64,000 nt of DNA from Anaerobacillus alkalidiazotrophicus (lineage in GTDB: Bacteria; Bacillota; Bacilli; Bacillales_H; Anaerobacillaceae). Under the pieces are notes generated by a model. That model made no database searches, was not told the DNA's origin, and was given only the letters and a program-made list of their open reading frames with translations. The DNA lies in contig NZ_MLQS01000030.1 in the NCBI RefSeq assembly GCF_001866055.1, positions 373,500-437,499 on the forward strand, in the 5' to 3' direction. Position 1 is the stretch's first letter, and each line of letters begins with the position of its first letter. Shown here piece after piece: positions 8,808 through 17,692 of this stretch. Made by a program: the position numbers and the translations under genes.

Positions 8808-11168
8808 TTGATGAGAAAAAAATTATTAGTTGTAGGTAACGGTATGGCTGGTGTTCGTAGTGTTGAGGAAATAATTAAAAATAATTCTGAGGCCTTTGAT
8901 ATTACCATTTTCGGAAAAGAATCACATGTTAACTATAATCGTATTTTGCTTTCGACAGTTCTTCAAGGCGATACATCCATTGAAGACATTATAATTAATG
9001 ATCAAAATTGGTATGAAAAAAATAATATAGAATTATTTACAAATGAAACAGTTGTCAAAATAGATAAAGAGAAAAAAATGATTATAACCGATCAAAATCG
9101 TGTAGTAGGTTATGATAAATTGATTTTAGCGACCGGGTCAAGACCATTTATGCTTCCTATTCCTGGGGCTAAGAAGGAAGGGGTTATTCCTTTCCGTACG
9201 ATTGAAGATTGCCAAAAAATGATTGAATATTCAAAACGATATAAAAAAGCAGTAGTGATTGGTGGGGGACTTTTAGGGTTAGAGGCGGCTAGAGGTTTAC
9301 TAAACTTGGGGATGAGCGTTGATGTCGTACATTTAGCTCCTTTTTTAATGGAAAGACAATTAGATGAAACGGCATCTCATTTACTGCAAAAAGAATTAGA
9401 AAGTCAAGGTATGAATTTTTTACTAGAAAAAATGACCGAAGAAATTATTGGAGATCATCGTGTGCGAGGCTTACGGTTTAAGGACGGAACAGAAATAGAA
9501 GCAGAGTTAGTTGTGATGGCTGTGGGAGTAACACCAAACATTCAGTTAGCAAAAGAAAGTGGCATCGAAACAAATCGAGCCATTATTGTAAATGATTTTT
9601 TACAAACAAATATACCAGATATTTATGCTGTAGGAGAATGTGTAGAGCATAGAGGAATGGTATATGGATTAGTCAAACCATTGTATGAACAAGGAAAAGT
9701 ACTAGCTAAATCGATATGTCATATTGAAACTGAAGGCTACAAGGGCTCTGTCCTTTCGACTCAATTAAAGATTTCTGGTGTTGATTTATTCTCTGTCGGT
9801 CAATTGAATGAAGATGATACTTCGAAAACTGTAAAAGTTTATGATGAACTTGAAGGTGTTTATAAGAAAATTATTTTCAAAGGTAATAAAATGATTGGTG
9901 CAGTTATGTTCGGGGATACGAGTGATGGCTCACGAATTTTAGATATGATAATAAAGCAAAAAGATGTAACTGATTTAGAGAATGTTCAAATGTTTCAACC
10001 ACCAAATATGACAGAAACACAAGTCCAAGCTATGGATTCTAGCAGTATTATCTGTCAATGTAATAGTGTTTCTAAAGGGAAAATTATTGAAGCTTGTCAA
10101 AAAAATGATATAACAACTATTGGAGAAGTGAAAAAGTGTACAAAAGCATCTGGTTCGTGTGGAAGCTGTAAGCCATTAGTTCAAGATCTATTAAACTATA
10201 TTCAAAGTCCTGAATTTGATGAAGTTATAGAAAAAATACCTTTTTGTGGGTGTACGGCGTTATCAGAAGATGAAGTTGTTCATCAAATTCAAGTTCAAAA
10301 CCTAGTTTCTATTGAAGAAGTAGTGAAAGCACTTAATTGGAAAACCGAATCTGGCTGTTCAACCTGTCGTCCAGCTTTAAACTATTATTTAGCAATGATA
10401 TATCCAACTTATGTAAAAAAACAAGAATCGCTTTTTTTTAACGAAAATATGAATGCTACATTACAAAATGATGGGACTTTTTCAGTCATACCACAAATGT
10501 ATGGTGGTGTAACAGATGCTAAAGAATTACGTAAAATTGCAGACGTAGTTGAGAAGTATAGTATCCCGTCTGTTACACTGACAAGCGGGCAACGAATCAG
10601 TTTAAATGGTGTGAAAAAAGAATATTTACAAGGTATATGGTCTGATTTAGGCATGAGATTGTGCTCCAGAAATGAACATACGGTTCAACCTGTACGAACA
10701 TGTATGGGTGAAAATGTGTGTAAATGTGATAAAGAAGAAGCCATTGATCTAGCAATTCGTATAGAACAAAGTATGGAATTTATTCAAACACCTCACCGTG
10801 TGAATATGAGTATTTCAGGATGTATCCACGATGGAGCTGAAGCAACGACGAAAGATGTAGGAATCGTACGTATTGATCGAGGTTGGGAAATTTATGTTGG
10901 TGGTAACAGTGGACGGAATGTTAAGGTTGGAAATTTATTATGCGTTACTGAAAATGACGAAGAAGTTATTAAGTTAATAAGCGCATTTATCCAATACTAC
11001 CGTGAAACGGCAAATTATTTAGAGACTACTGGAGAATGGTTAGATCGTATTGGCCTAATCCATGTTCGTGAAGTGTTGTTTGATGAAGAACTTTGTAATG
11101 TATTACTAACCCGATTAGAAATGGAGACTTCTACACAAAGAAAGTCGCCAGCATTAAAAATGATTTAA
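8808..11168 (+). CDS. nasB: Assimilatory nitrate reductase electron-transfer subunit (NirB-like fold, degenerate siroheme site)
   Basis: An FAD/NAD(P)H flavoprotein passing electrons to the nitrate reductase encoded next door. Domains in order: FAD-binding GNGMAG (about 8-14) and NAD-binding IGGGLLGLEAA (about 150-160); a first [2Fe-2S] BFD-like domain with C416, C418, C451, C454; a second with C480, C482, C517, C520; a ferredoxin-like half domain from about 560; then a siroheme/[4Fe-4S] half domain. In that last domain the first pair C632/C638 is present, but the second motif, normally C-x3-C, reads SGCIHDGAEA: C672 remains while residue 676 is glycine. An active NirB/NasD nitrite reductase needs all four, so an electron-transfer (NasB) role is favoured over nitrite reduction. 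It is 786 aa, versus about 770 for NasB and 805 for NasD of B. subtilis. nasC starts 14 bases downstream. Confidence 0.82.
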   Translation: MMRKKLLVVGNGMAGVRSVEEIIKNNSEAFDITIFGKESHVNYNRILLSTVLQGDTSIEDIIINDQNWYEKNNIELFTNETVVKIDKEKKMIITDQNRVVGYDKLILATGSRPFMLPIPGAKKEGVIPFRTIEDCQKMIEYSKRYKKAVVIGGGLLGLEAARGLLNLGMSVDVVHLAPFLMERQLDETASHLLQKELESQGMNFLLEKMTEEIIGDHRVRGLRFKDGTEIEAELVVMAVGVTPNIQLAKESGIETNRAIIVNDFLQTNIPDIYAVGECVEHRGMVYGLVKPLYEQGKVLAKSICHIETEGYKGSVLSTQLKISGVDLFSVGQLNEDDTSKTVKVYDELEGVYKKIIFKGNKMIGAVMFGDTSDGSRILDMIIKQKDVTDLENVQMFQPPNMTETQVQAMDSSSIICQCNSVSKGKIIEACQKNDITTIGEVKKCTKASGSCGSCKPLVQDLLNYIQSPEFDEVIEKIPFCGCTALSEDEVVHQIQVQNLVSIEEVVKALNWKTESGCSTCRPALNYYLAMIYPTYVKKQESLFFNENMNATLQNDGTFSVIPQMYGGVTDAKELRKIADVVEKYSIPSVTLTSGQRISLNGVKKEYLQGIWSDLGMRLCSRNEHTVQPVRTCMGENVCKCDKEEAIDLAIRIEQSMEFIQTPHRVNMSISGCIHDGAEATTKDVGIVRIDRGWEIYVGGNSGRNVKVGNLLCVTENDEEVIKLISAFIQYYRETANYLETTGEWLDRIGLIHVREVLFDEELCNVLLTRLEMETSTQRKSPALKMI

Positions 11169-11182
11169 AGGAATGAGTAACT

Positions 11183-13327
11183 ATGACCGAGATGTTATTA
11201 AAGTACTTTCGAACCAACCAACAAAAATGGCAGGCCGAAAAAACATATGATACACAATGTCCTTATTGTAGTATGCAATGTAAGATGCAATTAATTGAAC
11301 AATCTTCCTTTACAAATAAAAAATATAAAACAATCTCAAAAGATAATCCGACGTCACAAGGTCGTTTATGTATTAAAGGTTTAAATGCTCATCAGCATGC
11401 ACTGCACAAAGAGCGCATTAAGTATCCTCTTTTAAAGAAAGATAGTGAATTTGTTCAAATTTCATGGGAAGAAGCTTTAGAACATATAAAAATAAATTTT
11501 ACTCGTATTCAATCTGAATATGGTTTAAATGCACTATCTGTTTACGGCGGTGGCTCTTTAACTAATGAAGAAGCTTATTTACTCGGGAAGTTTGCACGTG
11601 TTTCATTAAAAACAAAATACATTGATTACAACGGGCGTTTTTGTATGGCAGCAGCAGCAACAGCGGCAAATCAAGCCTTTGGTATTGATCGAGGGTTAAC
11701 TAATAGTTTGTCAGAGATCCCAAATTCAAGGTGTATTATTATAGTAGGGTCAAATCTTGCAGAATGTCAGCCGACAATGACTCCTTATTTTCATAAAGCA
11801 AAGGAAAACGGAGCTTATATTATTGTCATTGATCCACGCGAAACAGAAACGACGAAAATGGCGGACCTACATCTAAAGCTAAAACCAGGTACAGACGCTG
11901 CACTAGCAAATGGACTATTAAAAGTAATCATCGAAGAAAATTTTGTTGATGATCTTTTTGTTCAAGATCGAACGAATGGATTTCCAGAATTAGAAAAGCA
12001 TCTAAATGCTGTTGACTTAAATGAGATTGAACAAATAACTGGCATCGAAATTGAGCATATTCAAAGAGCAGCTAGGAAATTTGGAGAAGAAGAATCAGGA
12101 ATGATTTTTACTGCTCGAGGTGTAGAACAACAAACAGATGGGGTTATGGCTGTCAGAAATCTATTGAATATCCTTTTGGTAACAGGGAAGATTGGAAAAC
12201 CTAGTTGTGGCTATGGTGCTATAACTGGGCAAGGGAATGGACAAGGCGGAAGAGAACATGGGCAAAAGGCTGATCAATTACCAGGGTATCGGTTGATTGA
12301 CAATGAAGAGCACCGTAAATATATTTCGGAAATATGGGGAATTAATGAAAAGGACTTACCGAGAAAAGGTGTCTCTGCTTATGAAATGATGGAAGAGATT
12401 CATAGGGGGGAAATTAAGGGGATGTTTTTGATGGGTTCCAACCCAGTTGTTTCCAACCCAAATGCAAATTTCGTAAAAGAAGCTTTTCAAAAATTAAAGT
12501 TTTTGGTCGTTGTCGATATGTTCATTTCTGAAACTGCCAGACATGCTGATTTAATTTTACCTTCATCGTCTTATTTAGAAGATGAAGGAACATTAACGAA
12601 TTTAGAAGGGCGTGTCACGTTACGAGAAGCATCGAGGGCATGTCCAGGAGAAGTTAAGCATGACTGGCAAATTATTTGTGAAATTAGTCATACTCTTGGA
12701 AAAGGAAAATACTTTTCTTTTACATCTGTAGAAGATATTTTTAATGAACTGAGAGTGGCAAGTCGTGGTGGAATAGCAGATTACTACGGTATTACGTACG
12801 ACCGATTAAGAGAAGAGAATGGAATCCTATGGCCGTGTCCTTCGATAAATCATCAAGGTTCGAAAAGGTTATTTGAAACATCATTTGCTCATTCAGATGA
12901 AAAGGCTGTGCTTATTCCTGTTTCAAATTATTCAACTGTGTCAAAAGAAAATATTAGTGAAGAATATCCTCTGTATTTAACGACTGGAAGGGTATTGGCT
13001 CATTATTTAACAGGTGTACAAACGAGAAAAAGTTCGGCTTTAGCTGCAAGAAACTTTGAGTCTTTTATAGAAATTCACCCATCAACTGCAATGAAATACC
13101 GAATTCAAGATAACAGTTTGGTCCAAATTGAATCTAAAAAAGGGAAGATCATAGTAAGAAGCAAATGGTCTAAACACATTCGCCAAGACACAGTTTTTGT
13201 TCCTTTTCATTGGGCAGAAACCCAAAATGTTAACTGTTTGATATCTGACTCATTAGATCCAACCTGCAAAATACCAGGCTTTAAAATTAGTGCAGTTAAG
13301 ATTTCGCCAATAGATATCATAAATTAA
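11183..13327 (+). CDS. nasC: Assimilatory nitrate reductase catalytic subunit
   Basis: A molybdopterin-guanine-dinucleotide enzyme reducing nitrate to nitrite in the cytoplasm for nitrogen assimilation. The N-terminal [4Fe-4S] motif is complete: C26, C29, C33 (CPYCSMQC) and C63 (RLCIKG). Further family blocks are SNLAECQPT, VIDPRETETTKMADLHLKLKPGTD, GKIGKPSCGYGAITGQGNGQGGREHG, the HADLILPSSSYLEDEGTLTN region and the C-terminal molydopterin dinucleotide-binding domain (LTTGRVLAHYLTG). Length 714 aa matches B. subtilis NasC (about 710). It is co-transcribed with nasB. No nitrate transporter, nitrite reductase or siroheme synthase genes lie in the window, so the pathway must be completed elsewhere. 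Confidence 0.93.
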   Translation: MTEMLLKYFRTNQQKWQAEKTYDTQCPYCSMQCKMQLIEQSSFTNKKYKTISKDNPTSQGRLCIKGLNAHQHALHKERIKYPLLKKDSEFVQISWEEALEHIKINFTRIQSEYGLNALSVYGGGSLTNEEAYLLGKFARVSLKTKYIDYNGRFCMAAAATAANQAFGIDRGLTNSLSEIPNSRCIIIVGSNLAECQPTMTPYFHKAKENGAYIIVIDPRETETTKMADLHLKLKPGTDAALANGLLKVIIEENFVDDLFVQDRTNGFPELEKHLNAVDLNEIEQITGIEIEHIQRAARKFGEEESGMIFTARGVEQQTDGVMAVRNLLNILLVTGKIGKPSCGYGAITGQGNGQGGREHGQKADQLPGYRLIDNEEHRKYISEIWGINEKDLPRKGVSAYEMMEEIHRGEIKGMFLMGSNPVVSNPNANFVKEAFQKLKFLVVVDMFISETARHADLILPSSSYLEDEGTLTNLEGRVTLREASRACPGEVKHDWQIICEISHTLGKGKYFSFTSVEDIFNELRVASRGGIADYYGITYDRLREENGILWPCPSINHQGSKRLFETSFAHSDEKAVLIPVSNYSTVSKENISEEYPLYLTTGRVLAHYLTGVQTRKSSALAARNFESFIEIHPSTAMKYRIQDNSLVQIESKKGKIIVRSKWSKHIRQDTVFVPFHWAETQNVNCLISDSLDPTCKIPGFKISAVKISPIDIIN

Positions 13328-13429
13328 TAAGGCTAAGTTTTTGAAGTTTGAGTGGTTGTAGGGATAATTTCTTCGTTTAAGGGAAATTTCTTATTGTAAG
13401 CAATTTAGTAGCATGCACTAAATAAATAA

Positions 13430-13438
13430 TGATATAAT
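13430..13438 (+). promoter_or_regulatory. Extended -10 promoter of trxA
   Basis: TGATATAAT (TGN plus a perfect TATAAT) 41 bases before the trxA ATG. No good -35 hexamer is present at 16-18 bases, which is acceptable with an extended -10. Confidence 0.6.
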
Positions 13439-13478
13439 ACGCGTGAGTATAAAATGGTATTTAGGGAGGATTTTAACA

Positions 13479-13793
13479 ATGGCTATTGTAAATGTTACTG
13501 ACCAAACCTTTACTAGTGAAACAAGTGAAGGTGTAGTATTGGTTGATTTTTGGGCACCTTGGTGTGGTCCTTGTAAAATGATTGCTCCAGTTCTTGAAGA
13601 ACTTGATGGAGAATTCAATGACAAAGTAAAGATTGCAAAAATTGATGTAGATGAAAATCAAGAAACTGCAAGTAAATTTGGTGTAATGAGTATCCCTACA
13701 TTATTAGTATTAAAAAATGGTGAAGTTGTAGATCAAGTAGTCGGCTTTCAACCAAAAGAAGCATTAGCAGAATTATTAAATAAACATTTATAA
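13479..13793 (+). CDS. trxA: Thioredoxin
   Basis: A cytoplasmic dithiol reductant for ribonucleotide reductase, PAPS/methionine sulfoxide reduction and general thiol repair. The active site WCGPC places the redox cysteines at C29 and C32, and the cis-proline motif SIPTLLV follows near residue 73. At 104 aa it has the canonical length. ATG at 13479 follows GGGAGGATT; the upstream in-frame GTG at 13443 is rejected because that ribosome-binding site would be inside the coding region. trxA-uvrC adjacency is conserved in Bacillus, but a terminator separates the two here. Confidence 0.97.
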   Translation: MAIVNVTDQTFTSETSEGVVLVDFWAPWCGPCKMIAPVLEELDGEFNDKVKIAKIDVDENQETASKFGVMSIPTLLVLKNGEVVDQVVGFQPKEALAELLNKHL

Positions 13794-13844
13794 GCTTTTT
13801 TCTATTTATTTGGGATTACTACCCACATGAGAGCTTAATCAATG

Positions 13845-13883
13845 AAAAGTCTACTGTCCATTTAAGGATAGTGGACTTTTTCT
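13845..13883 (+). terminator. Rho-independent terminator of trxA
   Basis: A 15-base arm AAAAGTCTACTGTCC (13845-13859) pairs with GGATAGTGGACTTTT (13866-13880) with one mismatch, followed by T residues. Confidence 0.85.
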
Positions 13884-14002
13884 ATTCTAAATAATACCGT
13901 TTGTTCGACTTTTGATCCTATGCTATAGTTTACTGATAAAACACCAAAAACTTATCATACCAGCTTAAGAGTAATATAAAGTAAAGAGTGGTGATTAAAC
14001 AG

Positions 14003-15772
14003 ATGGAAAAGCTTAAGAAGAAATTAGAGATCTTACCAGATCAGCCAGGTTGTTATTTGATGAAGGACTCAAAAGGTACGGTCATTTATGTTGGTAAAGC
14101 GAAAATATTAAAAAATAGGGTGAGATCCTACTTTTCGGGTTCTCATAATGGCAAAACCCAGCTTTTAGTCAGTGAAATTGATGACTTTGAATATATCATT
14201 ACTTCCTCTAATCTTGAGGCATTAATTTTAGAATTAAATTTAATTAAAAAGTACGATCCAAAATACAATGTTATGTTAAGAGATGACAAAAGTTATCCTT
14301 ATCTAAAAATTACTGCTGATGAACACCCTAGACTCATCACTACAAGAAAGGTAAAAAAGGATAAGGGGAAGTATTTTGGACCATATCCAAATGCAGGCTC
14401 TGCAAATGAGACAAAAAAACTACTAGATCGTCTTTATCCGTTACGAAAATGTACAACTATACCAGAACGTGTCTGTCTTTATTTTCATATTAATCAATGC
14501 TTGGGTCCATGTATTCAAGAAGTTAGTAGTATTACAAATAAAGAAATGGTAGAGGAAATAACGCGTTTTTTAAATGGCGGTCATACGACGATAAAAAAAG
14601 AACTAATTTCGAAGATGGAAGCCGCAGCTGAAAATCTTGAGTTTGAACGAGCAAAGGAATATCGTGATCAAATCCAACATATAGAAGCAGTCATGGAAAA
14701 ACAAAAGATAACAATTACCGATGAAATTGACCGAGACGTATTTGGTTTTTATTACGATAAAGGCTGGATGTGTGTACAAGTATTTTTTATTCGACAGGGT
14801 AAGCTAATCGAACGGGATGTATCTATTTTTCCAGTTCTCCAAGAACCAGATGAAGAGTTTCTAACGTTTTTAGGACAATTTTATAGTCAAAAGGAACATA
14901 TAAAGCCAAAGGAAATCTTTCTTCCAAATTCAATAGATAAAGACCTAACAAGTGAATTTCTACAAGTGCGAACAGTTCATCCGCAACGTGGTCAGAAAAA
15001 GGAATTAGTAGAATTAGCGATACAAAACGCTACAGCTGCTTTAAAGGAAAAGTTTGATTTAATCGAAAGAGACGAATCAAAAACAATTAAAGCTATCGAG
15101 AATTTAGGTTTTGCACTAAAAATCCCAACCCCAAAAGTTATTGAAGCTTTTGATAACTCGAACATTCAAGGTGTAGATCCAGTTTCAGCGATGGTTAGTT
15201 TTGTTGATGGGAAACCTAACAGGAAAGGTTATCGTAAGTATAAAGTTCGTACTGTTCAAGGGCCTGATGATTATGAATCTATGCGCGAAGTAATTCGAAG
15301 GCGATATATTAGACAGTTAAAAGAAAACTTACCGTTACCTGACTTAATCGTTATAGATGGGGGGAAAGGGCAAATTTCTGCCGCGCAGAGTGTTGTTCAA
15401 GATGAACTAGGCCTTACAATACCAGTATGTGGCTTAGCTAAAGATGAAAAACACCGTACATCGCAATTATTAAAGGGTGATCCGCCTGTGGTTGTACCGT
15501 TAAAGCGAGATAGTCAGGAATTCTATTTATTACAAAGAATTCAAGATGAAGTTCACCGCTTTGCAATTACTTTTCACCGACAAATTCGTAGTAAGAGTCT
15601 CTTCTCTTCTGTGTTAGATGAAATAGAAGGAGTTGGTGAAAAACGCAAACGACTCCTATTAAAACATTTCGGCTCTGTAAAAAAGATGAAAGAAGCTAGT
15701 TTAGAAGACTTTCGTCAGATTGGAATACCGGAAAAGGTAGCTCTAGGATTAATGGAAAAACTGAAAGGGTAG
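14003..15772 (+). CDS. uvrC: UvrABC system protein C
   Basis: The dual-incision nuclease of nucleotide excision repair; binds the UvrB-DNA complex and cuts both sides of the lesion. The N-terminal GIY-YIG domain is clear ([18 protein letters not shown] with [10 protein letters not shown]), followed by a UvrB-binding UVR motif near 200-235 ([14 protein letters not shown]), the RNase H-like C-terminal nuclease ([29 protein letters not shown]) and tandem helix-hairpin-helix motifs ending the protein. ATG at 14003 ([14 protein letters not shown]) is chosen because GTGGTGATT precedes it and it aligns with known UvrC N-termini; the GTG at 13988 would overlap that site. 589 aa. Confidence 0.95.
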   Translation: MEKLKKKLEILPDQPGCYLMKDSKGTVIYVGKAKILKNRVRSYFSGSHNGKTQLLVSEIDDFEYIITSSNLEALILELNLIKKYDPKYNVMLRDDKSYPYLKITADEHPRLITTRKVKKDKGKYFGPYPNAGSANETKKLLDRLYPLRKCTTIPERVCLYFHINQCLGPCIQEVSSITNKEMVEEITRFLNGGHTTIKKELISKMEAAAENLEFERAKEYRDQIQHIEAVMEKQKITITDEIDRDVFGFYYDKGWMCVQVFFIRQGKLIERDVSIFPVLQEPDEEFLTFLGQFYSQKEHIKPKEIFLPNSIDKDLTSEFLQVRTVHPQRGQKKELVELAIQNATAALKEKFDLIERDESKTIKAIENLGFALKIPTPKVIEAFDNSNIQGVDPVSAMVSFVDGKPNRKGYRKYKVRTVQGPDDYESMREVIRRRYIRQLKENLPLPDLIVIDGGKGQISAAQSVVQDELGLTIPVCGLAKDEKHRTSQLLKGDPPVVVPLKRDSQEFYLLQRIQDEVHRFAITFHRQIRSKSLFSSVLDEIEGVGEKRKRLLLKHFGSVKKMKEASLEDFRQIGIPEKVALGLMEKLKG

Positions 15773-15791
15773 AGGCAGAAAAAGGAGTTTG

Positions 15792-15923
15792 TAATCAAAC
15801 TGATTTGAACTTAAGTCATAGACCCCCACCTCTAAGCGTAGCGTAGGTGGGAACTTCCATTCAGGTGGAGTTGAGACTCCATCTGAATTTCCGATGTTCT
15901 AGCGAAGCTAGAACGAGTTCTCT
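15792..15923 (+). mobile_element. 132-bp three-hairpin repeat element, copy 1 (family B)
   Basis: One of three near-identical copies (others at 57456-57589 and 60505-60638). It begins TAATCAAACTGATTTGAAC and ends GAGTTCTCT. Three hairpins follow each other: CCCACCT...AGGTGGG, ATTCAGGTGGAGT...ACTCCATCTGAAT and GTTCTAGCGAAGCTAGAAC. This copy is 2 bp shorter than the others. The flanking bases differ between copies and show no target-site duplication. No coding capacity. It lies 20 bases after the uvrC stop and just before the lysC promoter. Confidence 0.8.
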
Positions 15924-15935
15924 CTAACCTAGTAT

Positions 15936-15964
15936 TTTACATTCTAATAGTATTCTGTTACAAT
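15936..15964 (+). promoter_or_regulatory. Sigma-A promoter of lysC
   Basis: TTTACA (15936-15941), a 17-base spacer and TACAAT (15959-15964), with a TGT extension before the -10. It sits about 37 bases before the lysine riboswitch. Confidence 0.8.
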
Positions 15965-16000
15965 ATTTATTAATTGAATATCCAATACTTCAAAAATGAA

Positions 16001-16186
16001 GTGGTGGTAGAGGCGCAAAAACCATTAGTATGTTATAGGAGGGCGATGAGGTCCGGTGATTATAGCTGAAAGGGGAATTTGCCGAAGTATAATCAGTAAC
16101 TCACTACTATTATACTGGACCTACATTGAATAAATGTAGAGCTGTCACACAATCGATCCCAATGGTTGTGTGGAGAACTATCTCAC
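16001..16186 (+). ncRNA. Lysine riboswitch (L box)
   Basis: Contains the conserved L-box blocks: AGAGGCGC, AGGAGGGCGATGAGG, GAAAGGGGAATTTGCCGAAG, ACATTGAATAAATGTAGAGCTGTC, and the P1 closing strand CTATCTCAC (16178-16186), which pairs with GTGGTGGTAG at 16001-16010. The block order and spacing follow the B. subtilis lysC leader. It precedes an intrinsic terminator and lysC, so lysine binding should reduce read-through. Confidence 0.95.
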
Positions 16187-16233
16187 GTGAAAGGGAACAA
16201 TAATAGTTTCTTTTTGTTTTGACTACATTTGTT

Positions 16234-16273
16234 AAAGCATCAGTGAGGAGTCTTCCTTACTGATGCTTTTTGT
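16234..16273 (+). terminator. Expression-platform terminator of the lysine riboswitch
   Basis: A 16-bp stem, AAAGCATCAGTGAGGA (16234-16249) with TCCTTACTGATGCTTT (16254-16269), one G-T pair, then TTTTG. It lies 48 bases after the aptamer and 88 bases before lysC. Confidence 0.9.
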
Positions 16274-16361
16274 TTATTATCGTATGTAGGACGGGATTTT
16301 CACGAATGAATTACAGGGATAGAATTTTTGGGAAACTAAAATTTGAAAGGATGGTAGTCAA

Positions 16362-17594
16362 ATGGCTTTAGTTGTTCAAAAGTTCGGTGGAACATCAGTT
16401 GGTAATATCGAACGAATTAAAAATGTAGCAAACAGAGTGATTAATACTGTTGAAAATGGTGACCAAGTTGTTGTGGTTGTTTCAGCAATGGGAAAATCTA
16501 CAGACGAATTAGTTGCATTAGCAAAAGGAGTTACTGAAAAGCCGAGTAAGCGTGAGATGGACATGCTACTTTCTACAGGTGAACAAGTAACTATATCGAT
16601 TTTAGCAATGGCACTTCAAGAAAGAGGTTATGATACAGTATCGCTAACGGGGTGGCAAGCAGGAATAATAACGGAAGCTTGCCATAGCAATGCTCGAATT
16701 GTTAATTTTGAAAAAGAAAAAATAACGAATTATTTGACCACAGGAAAAATTGTTATTGTCGCAGGGTTTCAAGGGGTAACAGAAAGTGGAGAGATTACCA
16801 CATTAGGAAGAGGAGGTTCCGATACGACAGCCGTAGCTTTAGCTGCAGGTTTAAAGGCGGACCGATGTGATATCTTTACAGATGTTACAGGTGTGTTTAC
16901 AACTGACCCTAGAGTGGTGAAAGAGGCTAGAAAGTTAAGTTCAATTTCTTACGATGAAATGTTGGAATTAGCAAATTTAGGTGCTGGGGTTTTACACCCT
17001 CGTGCGGTTGAATTTGCGAAAAATTTCCAAGTGAAGTTAACAGTTCGTTCTAGTATGGTTGAGGAAGAAGGAACAATGATAGAGGAGGAAGCGTCAGTGG
17101 AAGAAAATCTAGTTGTAAGAGGGTTAGCTTTTGAAAGTAATGTAACAAAAATTTCAGTGTGTGGGATGCCTAATAATATTTCAGGGCTATCAAATCTATT
17201 TACTACGCTAGCAGCAAACAATATTAACGTTGATATTATTATTCAAAATGTGATTGATAGTGAGAATACCAATATTTCTTTTTCAATTAACTCTGAAAAG
17301 TTAACTGAAACTCTTGAGGTTTTAGAAGGAAATCGCTCAGTTCTTTTATATGAGGAAATCCAACATGAAACAGGGCTGGCAAAAGTTTCAATTGTTGGCT
17401 CTGGAATGATTTCAAACCCTGGGGTAGCCGGAATTATGTTTAAGTCTCTTTCTGATGTAGGAATCTTAATAAAGATGGTTAGTACGTCTGAGATTAAAGT
17501 TTCAACAGTTATTGATCAAAATGAAATGGTTAAGGCGGTAGAAACGCTACATAAAGAATTTAAGTTAGACGAAATAAAAGTTCTTCAAAGATAA
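16362..17594 (+). CDS. lysC: Aspartate kinase II (lysine-sensitive), alpha subunit
   Basis: Phosphorylates aspartate in the first step of lysine, methionine and threonine synthesis. The N-terminal kinase domain opens with VQKFGGTSVG and includes TTLGRGGSDTTAVALAAGL and the TDVTGVFTTDPR segment; two ACT domains fill the C-terminus from about residue 260. At 410 aa it is the size of B. subtilis LysC (408 aa), the lysine-inhibited isoenzyme. Transcription is governed by the lysine riboswitch upstream. An internal start for the beta subunit is annotated separately. The gene ends at a strong terminator shared with the convergent yslB. Confidence 0.96.
   Translation: MALVVQKFGGTSVGNIERIKNVANRVINTVENGDQVVVVVSAMGKSTDELVALAKGVTEKPSKREMDMLLSTGEQVTISILAMALQERGYDTVSLTGWQAGIITEACHSNARIVNFEKEKITNYLTTGKIVIVAGFQGVTESGEITTLGRGGSDTTAVALAAGLKADRCDIFTDVTGVFTTDPRVVKEARKLSSISYDEMLELANLGAGVLHPRAVEFAKNFQVKLTVRSSMVEEEGTMIEEEASVEENLVVRGLAFESNVTKISVCGMPNNISGLSNLFTTLAANNINVDIIIQNVIDSENTNISFSINSEKLTETLEVLEGNRSVLLYEEIQHETGLAKVSIVGSGMISNPGVAGIMFKSLSDVGILIKMVSTSEIKVSTVIDQNEMVKAVETLHKEFKLDEIKVLQR
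17097..17594 (+). CDS. lysC: Aspartate kinase II beta subunit (internal in-frame start)
   Basis: A GTG at codon 246 of lysC is preceded at nine bases by a near-perfect ribosome-binding site, AGAGGAGG (17081-17088). Starting there gives a 165-residue protein (MEENLVVRG...) containing only the two ACT regulatory domains. In B. subtilis LysC the beta subunit is made in exactly this way from an internal start near codon 246, giving an alpha2-beta2 enzyme. The conserved position and site make use of this start likely here too. Confidence 0.75.
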   Translation: MEENLVVRGLAFESNVTKISVCGMPNNISGLSNLFTTLAANNINVDIIIQNVIDSENTNISFSINSEKLTETLEVLEGNRSVLLYEEIQHETGLAKVSIVGSGMISNPGVAGIMFKSLSDVGILIKMVSTSEIKVSTVIDQNEMVKAVETLHKEFKLDEIKVLQR

Positions 17595-17607
17595 AGTGAA
17601 AAAAGAC

Positions 17608-17648
17608 AAAAAAGAGTTAACCAATTGATTATGGTTCAACTCTTTTTT
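17608..17648. terminator. Bidirectional terminator between lysC and yslB
   Basis: The arms AAAAAAGAGTTAACCA (from 17608) and TGGTTCAACTCTTTTTT (to about 17648) pair with A-rich and T-rich flanks on both sides, so it can serve both convergent genes. Confidence 0.85.
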
Positions 17649-17692
17649 ACATGGTAGAAAACCATAAAGTTATTTCCTTTTTTAGTTGTTTA

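Noticed and set aside
8808..11168. Annotation as nitrite reductase large subunit (NasD/NirB)
   Set aside because: One cluster cysteine is missing, the gene is paired with nasC, and no small subunit (nasE) follows; NasB is the better call.
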